A stretch of DNA of 41,358 nucleotides from Bacteroidales bacterium (GTDB taxonomy: Bacteria > Bacteroidota > Bacteroidia > Bacteroidales > UBA932), in NCBI GenBank assembly GCA_004552965.1, contig SFMU01000014.1, positions 1 through 41,358 on the forward strand. The letters run 5' to 3'. Below the pieces are notes generated by a model that saw nothing but the letters and a program-made list of their open reading frames with translations, ran no database searches and was not told where the DNA came from. Numbering within the stretch: position 1 is the stretch's first letter; each line of letters opens with the position of its first letter. Made by a program: the position numbers and the translations under genes. Of this stretch, positions 41,247-41,358 are shown piece after piece.

Positions 41247-41358
41247 ATGAATAAAATCTATGTCGGCATCGACATCAGCAAAGAAAAGTGTAATCTTTGC
41301 TTCCGTAGCGGTCTGGAGATTGTCCGCGAAGAAGAGTGTTCAAATGATGTAAAAGCCC
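41247..41358 (+). mobile_element. IS110-family transposase, N-terminal part (runs off the right edge)
   Basis: From the ATG at 41247, 37 codons are open to the window end. The product starts MNKIYVGIDISKEKCNLCF, with the GIDISK motif that opens the RuvC-like DEDD domain of IS110/IS1111 recombinases (first catalytic Asp at residue 9). The Ser-containing C-terminal Tnp_2 domain is outside. These enzymes insert a circular intermediate guided by a bridge RNA and leave no or short target duplications, so no flanking repeat is expected. The element ends the conserved gene order at this side. Confidence 0.85.

Noticed and set aside
1..41358. CRISPR arrays, toxin-antitoxin pairs, restriction or phage-defence genes
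   Set aside because: No regularly spaced repeats and no such protein motifs were found on either strand.

Overview
The window looks like a chromosomal segment of a Bacteroidota member, most likely order Bacteroidales, at an estimated 55% G+C. The evidence is a SusC/SusD pair, promoters of the Bacteroidota type (TTTG, about 20 bp, TAnnTTTG) with almost no Shine-Dalgarno sequences, a subtilase with a type IX secretion C-terminal signal next to a PorV-type barrel, an LpxK, and gene orders such as pheA / aminotransferase / tyrA / DAHP synthase-chorismate mutase. A genus cannot be assigned from the sequence alone.

Layout. Positions 1-14416 lie on the minus strand: ypfJ-type metallopeptidase, a NagB-like/PIG-L fusion, nagB, a secreted esterase, leuA-leuC-leuD-leuB, purL and the 5' part of cysS. 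A tRNA-Leu(CAA) with its own promoter and terminator follows on the plus strand. Next come a secreted GH78-type rhamnosidase, pyrH-frr, and an attenuator-controlled aromatic operon (18.66-22.89 kb) of pheA, an aminotransferase, tyrA and a DAHP synthase-chorismate mutase fusion, whose four genes overlap by 1-4 nt. At 23-29.9 kb is a susC-susD operon with two further surface lipoprotein genes and no glycosidase or regulator beside it. At 30.0-34.4 kb is a short operon of an exported protein of unknown function, a subtilase with a type IX sorting domain and a PorV-like barrel. lpxK and dusB run back on the minus strand. The operon rplM-rpsI-[structured leader]-rpsB-tsf follows, then a minus-strand nucleotidyltransferase-family gene. 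The right edge cuts into an IS110-family insertion sequence whose upstream non-coding end folds like a bridge RNA.

How the parts work together. The left half makes leucine, purines, Cys-tRNA and amino sugars. The aromatic operon carries committed-step and terminal enzymes for Phe and Tyr and is preceded by a Phe/Tyr-rich leader peptide, a possible antiterminator and a clear terminator, so its control by charged tRNA can be read from the DNA. The SusCD block and the subtilase/PorV block are cell-surface systems, one for uptake and one for display of a secreted protease.

Two signals are not explained by the genes. First, the heptamer GAATATG/CATATTC occurs about 52 times by hand count, against roughly four expected. 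It is used in all reading frames and often sits just after stop codons or at start codons, yet is absent from the ribosomal-protein operon. Second, the non-coding end of the IS110 element has nested inverted repeats consistent with a bridge RNA. Further points are a NagB-like domain that has lost its catalytic Asp and His, structured leaders before rplM and rpsB, and two small tandem repeats between genes.
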